64,000 nt of DNA from Clostridium scatologenes. GTDB lineage: Bacteria > Bacillota > Clostridia > Clostridiales > Clostridiaceae. Made by a program: the position numbers and the translations under genes. Where the stretch lies: positions 3,596,001 to 3,660,000 of the forward strand of contig NZ_CP009933.1 of assembly GCF_000968375.1 (NCBI RefSeq). Reading direction: 5' to 3'. Position 1 is the first letter of the stretch. Every line of letters starts with the position of its first letter. Positions 60,299-64,000 of the stretch are shown piece by piece. The notes under the pieces are model-generated. The model was not told the DNA's origin and did not search any database. It worked only from the letters and a program-made list of their open reading frames with translations.

Positions 60299-61270
60299 AT
60301 GTGTACCGCTATTACATTACAATCTATGAAAGGTGAGAATTTTTTTGGAAGAACCATGGACTTTTCCCGTCCCATTGAACCTGGAGTTTATATAATACCC
60401 AAAGATTACAAATGGCATAGCCTTACAACGACGAAAAAATACATTGATAACTATAGCTTTATCTGTATCGGTCAAGAAACTGATGGAATGTTAGGTTGTT
60501 TCGATGGTGTAAATGAACGAGGATTTGCTGGCGCAGTCTTATACTTTTCAGGTTATGCTTATTATGATTTACCCATAAATGATAAAGAGCAGATTGCTTC
60601 ACTAGATTTTCTACATTATATTTTAGGACGTTGTGATTCCGTGGATGATTTAAAGCCTTTATTAGAAAACATCCGTATCGTAGGTATAGAAGATCCAGTT
60701 ACCAAAAAAGCTGCTCCTTTACATTGGATTGCTACTGATAAAAGTGGCAAATGTGTTGTTATTGAACAAACTAAAACAGGTCTTGAAATAATTGATAATC
60801 CCATAGGTGTCATGGCGAATAGTCCTGATTTTAACTGGCATATGACCAATCTAAGAAATTATATGAATGTATCAATTAATCAACAAAAGAAAGCTTGTTG
60901 GGGAAATGTATCATTAACCCCTTTTGGTCAGGGTGCAGGAAGCATACATCTCCCAGGAGGCTTCACATCTCCTGAGCGTTTCGTCCGCACAGCATTTCTA
61001 AAAACACATGTAACAGTTCCCAAAAACCGCTCCGAAACACTTATGACATGCTTTCATATTATGAACAGCGTTTTTATTCCTAAAGGTATTGTCTTAACTG
61101 ATAAAGGAACCGCTGATTATACAAAATATATTGCTTTTATAAACACTAATACATGTGAATATTATTTTAAAACTTATGAAAATAATCAAATCATAAGGGC
61201 AAGTCTCTGGGATTATTATATGCAAAGTACGCAGCCAATCTTTCTTGGAAGCATTGTATTCCCTGTATAA
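60299..61270 (+). CDS. Choloylglycine hydrolase / penicillin V acylase family protein
   Basis: 323 residues from the ATG at 60299, seven bases after GGAGG. This start gives Met-Cys (MCTAITLQSMKGENFFGRTM), where Cys2 becomes the N-terminal nucleophile. Other family residues: R and D in FGRTMDFSR, N in GVMANSPDF, and R near the C-terminal part. An upstream in-frame start at 60206 would add 31 residues and block this processing. Bile salt or acyl-lactone/penicillin amides are typical substrates. Confidence 0.92.
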   Translation: MCTAITLQSMKGENFFGRTMDFSRPIEPGVYIIPKDYKWHSLTTTKKYIDNYSFICIGQETDGMLGCFDGVNERGFAGAVLYFSGYAYYDLPINDKEQIASLDFLHYILGRCDSVDDLKPLLENIRIVGIEDPVTKKAAPLHWIATDKSGKCVVIEQTKTGLEIIDNPIGVMANSPDFNWHMTNLRNYMNVSINQQKKACWGNVSLTPFGQGAGSIHLPGGFTSPERFVRTAFLKTHVTVPKNRSETLMTCFHIMNSVFIPKGIVLTDKGTADYTKYIAFINTNTCEYYFKTYENNQIIRASLWDYYMQSTQPIFLGSIVFPV

Positions 61271-61376
61271 TTTGAATGTAGTTAGTTGTATAAACTCTAC
61301 TTTAAAAAAGCATAATAACATATTTATACAATTCCCTCAACAGTAAAATCCTTTAATTGAATTTAGCTCGCCACCC

Positions 61377-61427
61377 TATAGAAAGAGATTCTCCAAGAAG
61401 TGTATCCTTGCAGAACCTCTTTCTATA
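61377..61427. terminator. Terminator between the acylase and the hydrolase genes
   Basis: TATAGAAAGAG (61377-61387) pairs with CTCTTTCTATA (61417-61427), followed by TTTTTAG. Confidence 0.8.
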
Positions 61428-61459
61428 TTTTTAGCAACAAAAATTTCTCCAAATGCTAA

Positions 61460-62662
61460 TTACTTTCCTGAAAGAATATCTTCTATCCAACTGAAAATTC
61501 TCTCGTTGCCAATAAGTTTTGCACCGCATTGACAGTGTGCACCTGCACCTTCTTTGCCTGTAAAGAGCATATAATCTTTTCTGCAAGTGAGAACATCATA
61601 AAGAGGCTTAGCCTGTGAATCAATAAGTCCGTCATCATCAGTATCAACAATTAGTGTCGGACATTTTATATTTTCTGAAATGCCTTTCATTACATATTTT
61701 TCTGCAGCTATAACAAATTCCGCTGGAGTGCTACATCCGAATACATACATGCCTTGAGATATTTTCCACCGAAATTCAGGACTTTTTTTGATAATCTCAT
61801 ACAACTTCTTATTAAGAGTTTCAGGGTTCTTTTTAGCGATAGTGAGTATCTTCTTTCTTGCTAGACCAAGACCCTTTATTCCACCTCCAAGGAAATCGTA
61901 AATTCCACTGTTTGCTATGCATGCAGCAAGACGATGTTCAAAGGCTGCTGCTCGTGGTGCGAGGTATCCTCCAAAGCTTTCACCCCATAGAACTATCTTT
62001 TCCGGGTCTACTTCTTCATTGGCAAGGAGGTGATCTACAGCAGGGGTGACAATAGCTTCATAGTCATACCTAAAATATAAATTCTGCTTTTTAACAACTT
62101 CACCTTGTCCAGGACCTTCTATGGCAAGACAGTTCATTCCGTGTTCAAGGGCTGTCATTGCTAATCCATAGAATTCTTCCTTTGTACCGTCAAATCCTGT
62201 TAAAAGTATTAAAACTGGCTTTGGCTCATTTGTATCATTTAACTGATAATAATGGGCAGGCAGAGTTGTACCTTCATACGGTACCATAACAGACTTAATT
62301 ACTGGGTTATTAAGTTCCATAACCTTTGAAAAGCATTCTGTGCTTGCGTTAAATAGCTTTTCAATTTTTTCTGAATTTGGATTTTCATGAAGGAAAAATT
62401 CTGCAGTACGGTAATAGTTAGAAGCACGAAGATATGCCTTTCTAGCACTTACTAAATGACCCTCCGTGTAGGCTTGGTTACCTATACTGTGTAATCTTTC
62501 GGCCGTTTTAGTCCATTCATCACACCAGCTTTCATAATCACCTTCTGTTATCCTATTGCTTGTAGAGACAACTTCTCCTATATCAGCTGCACAATAGGCT
62601 GTTTCACCAAGTAATCTTAGTACTTGAAAATCAAATTGATCATCTTTAAATAATATACTCAT
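61460..62662 (-). CDS. Alpha/beta hydrolase (FrsA/DUF1100-like)
   Basis: 400 residues from the ATG at 62662 behind GGGAGG; a frame to 62731 has no site. A helical cap of about 130 residues precedes the alpha/beta domain: PVLILLTGFDGTKEEFYGLA, nucleophile elbow in LWGESFGGYLAPRAA, Asp in TLIVDTDDDGLID and His in KEGAGAHCQCGA. The substrate is unknown. A fragment of its first 27 codons recurs at 63490-63571. Confidence 0.88.
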   Translation of the reverse strand: MSILFKDDQFDFQVLRLLGETAYCAADIGEVVSTSNRITEGDYESWCDEWTKTAERLHSIGNQAYTEGHLVSARKAYLRASNYYRTAEFFLHENPNSEKIEKLFNASTECFSKVMELNNPVIKSVMVPYEGTTLPAHYYQLNDTNEPKPVLILLTGFDGTKEEFYGLAMTALEHGMNCLAIEGPGQGEVVKKQNLYFRYDYEAIVTPAVDHLLANEEVDPEKIVLWGESFGGYLAPRAAAFEHRLAACIANSGIYDFLGGGIKGLGLARKKILTIAKKNPETLNKKLYEIIKKSPEFRWKISQGMYVFGCSTPAEFVIAAEKYVMKGISENIKCPTLIVDTDDDGLIDSQAKPLYDVLTCRKDYMLFTGKEGAGAHCQCGAKLIGNERIFSWIEDILSGK

Positions 62663-62681
62663 AGTGTAAACCTCCCTATAA

Positions 62682-62810
62682 TTATTTGATTTGAATAGCA
62701 CAATTAAAGTCGTTAAACATTCTTTTAGCAACTAATTCTGCTCTTTTTTCAAAGTCAGGTTTTATGCTTAATTCTGCAACATAGATCCCAACAAGGATGG
62801 TGTTGACATG
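62682..62810 (-). pseudogene. FMN reductase C-terminal remnant
   Basis: VGIYVAELSIKPDFEKRAEL and VAKRMFNDFNCAI match the end of the complete gene at 63602 (VGTYVAESSVKPDFEKRAEV). No start or N-terminal part. Confidence 0.8.
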
Positions 62811-62898
62811 ATGGACGCAAACATGGTTGTATATTGGCTCAATATTATTTATAATTAAAACGTAATGCAAAATTATTGATAGAAAGGAACAATACAAA

Positions 62899-63417
62899 AT
62901 GAATAAAAAAATGGGTTTTATCCTGATATTATTCCTAATAATTACACTTCTGTGTGCTTGTTCTCCTAATAAGACAGAAAATAATCATAAGTATACATCA
63001 CAAGAACTGCAACGTCTGTGTCTCATAAAAGTCTATTCCGCAAAAGATGACACATTAATTAACACAATTGAAGATAGAGATATTTTGAGCCAATTCAACG
63101 AACTGAGTAATAAAAATTTAAACTTCACAGATAATGAAGAAAGAAAGAACGCATTAAAAGGCAGCACCCCCCTTTATGTAATTGTAGCCTACAAATCCTC
63201 GGCCGCCATTTATAATGATGGAGATTTAGAAAAATTGTATACCATTACTATTTATAAAGACATAAATACGATTAAGATGGAAATATCAAAAAACGCTATA
63301 AAATCATTTTCCGTCCCATCTGAATATCTAACTTGTTATCAGAATATGACAGATGAAAAAATGAAGTTTCTTAAGTCATTAACAAGTTTTTCGGCAGATG
63401 ATAAATCCAAACAATAG
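62899..63417 (+). CDS. Putative lipoprotein
   Basis: 172 residues. Signal sequence MGFILILFLIITLLCACS with a lipobox-like LLCAC, so the mature protein should begin at the second Cys and be anchored on the outer face of the membrane. The rest is mixed alpha/beta with no known domain. The ribosome site is AAAGGAAC. It lies on the opposite strand inside a duplicated hydrolase/reductase locus. Confidence 0.75.
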   Translation: MNKKMGFILILFLIITLLCACSPNKTENNHKYTSQELQRLCLIKVYSAKDDTLINTIEDRDILSQFNELSNKNLNFTDNEERKNALKGSTPLYVIVAYKSSAAIYNDGDLEKLYTITIYKDINTIKMEISKNAIKSFSVPSEYLTCYQNMTDEKMKFLKSLTSFSADDKSKQ

Positions 63418-63489
63418 TTGCATAATCAAATCAGCTAGTGCATTATTACCACTTCGGGCTAAGTTTATATACAATAAAAAACATACATA

Positions 63490-63571
63490 AATCAGCTGCA
63501 CAATAGACTGTTTCACCAAGTAATCTTAGTACCTGAAAATCAAATTGGTCATCTTTAAATAATATACTCAT
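63490..63571 (-). pseudogene. Alpha/beta hydrolase N-terminal remnant
   Basis: From the ATG at 63571 the frame reads MSILFKDDQFDFQVLRLLGE and TVYCAAD, nearly identical to the start of the hydrolase at 62662, then diverges. Confidence 0.8.
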
Positions 63572-63601
63572 ATTGTATTAACCTCTCCAAAATTATTTAC
63601 T

Positions 63602-64000
63602 CTAAATAGCACAGTTAAAGTCGTTGAACATTTTTTCGGCAACTACTTCTGCTCTTTTTTCAAAGTCAGGTTTTACGCTTGATTCCGCAACGTAGGTCCC
63701 AACAACGGTAGTTTTGAATTTATTTCCTTTATTTATATCAAAAGCACGTCTGAATATTGTTTGAATACAATCTGCATTGTTAGCTTCTTCACCTCCGCAA
63801 GTAACTAGTTCTGCTGAAAGTTTGCCTTTTAACAGATCCTTATTCATTAGACTGAAGTGTCTGTCCATAATTGGTTTAATTTGACCAGACATGCCATAGC
63901 AGAAAAGCGGTGTTGCATATATTACACCATCTGCAGCAATTAGTTTCTTAGATAACATATCCCAATCATCCTTTTGAGGACAGCCATGTTCTGAACTTTT
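63602..64000 (-). CDS. NADPH-dependent FMN reductase / flavodoxin-like protein (cut by window edge)
   Basis: The frame is open to the right edge (SSEHGCPQKDDWDMLSKKLI). It has the flavodoxin-like FMN-binding loop DGVIYATPLFCYGMSGQIKP, followed by MDRHFSL, and VTCGGEEANNADC. Such enzymes reduce FMN or quinones with NAD(P)H. The C-terminal part is duplicated at 62682-62810. It lies 30 bases ahead of the hydrolase remnant, suggesting the original order reductase-hydrolase. Confidence 0.85.
   Translation of the reverse strand, partial: KSSEHGCPQKDDWDMLSKKLIAADGVIYATPLFCYGMSGQIKPIMDRHFSLMNKDLLKGKLSAELVTCGGEEANNADCIQTIFRRAFDINKGNKFKTTVVGTYVAESSVKPDFEKRAEVVAEKMFNDFNCAI

Noticed and set aside
62682..62897. 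71-codon frame taken as a small membrane protein
   Set aside because: Its second half is clearly the end of the FMN reductase and the first half is chance read-through of intergenic sequence.

Overview
The window is low-GC, Clostridium-like DNA. AT-rich codon use, strong AGGAGG-type ribosome sites, a clostripain-family (C11) protease, a choloylglycine-hydrolase-family enzyme, an AAA-ATPase/PD-(D/E)XK protein and an IS607 element all fit a Clostridium. The species cannot be fixed from the sequence alone. Most genes are on the minus strand.

Layout. 0-4 kb: the end of a type I restriction locus (half-size hsdS, hsdR, partial rhuM-like gene). 4.3-38.9 kb: a large polymorphic toxin-immunity region. 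It has one apparently complete WXG100-type toxin gene (5463-6968) with its own promoter and immunity gene. Upstream of it on the same strand lie about ten promoterless, truncated or broken C-terminal toxin cassettes. Most carry an immunity gene (for example 10907-13137, 18961-20041, 29809-33940, 34975-37217, 37892-38798). The cassettes share a conserved pre-toxin segment that ends in an 'FVSP-x-x-G' hinge, after which unrelated toxin domains begin. Interspersed are two near-identical Na+/H+ antiporter genes, two copies of an HTH plus RNA-polymerase-alpha-CTD-like protein, fragments of two further antiporter junctions, several repeat families, and a 3' fragment of tmRNA that looks like an old integration scar.

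The same region also holds cargo: an FAD oxidoreductase, an XRE regulator with a membrane partner, a GNAT enzyme, an AAA-ATPase/nuclease, a membrane-anchored metallopeptidase, a two-component system, a BNR/Asp-box propeller and the C11 protease. 39-49 kb looks more like ordinary chromosome: an ABC exporter with its regulator, a DUF2156 protein, a NifU-like protein, Lon with a TetR regulator, and an AEC transporter with GNAT and MarR genes. 49-64 kb holds Lrp/EamA and SGNH/PadR operons, a broken HigBA-like pair beside an IS607 element, an ICL/PEPM enzyme with a divergent ArsR regulator, an Fe-S protein, a HepT/MntA toxin-antitoxin pair, a choloylglycine-hydrolase-family enzyme and a partly duplicated hydrolase/FMN-reductase locus.

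How the toxin region may work (inference): the full-length gene is the single expression site. The silent cassettes are a store of alternative toxin/immunity ends that could be moved in by homologous recombination through the pre-toxin segment upstream and the shared inter-cassette palindrome downstream. Stops, frameshifts and deletions in many cassettes hit the toxin part, while immunity genes mostly stay open. No type VII secretion machinery is visible in the window.
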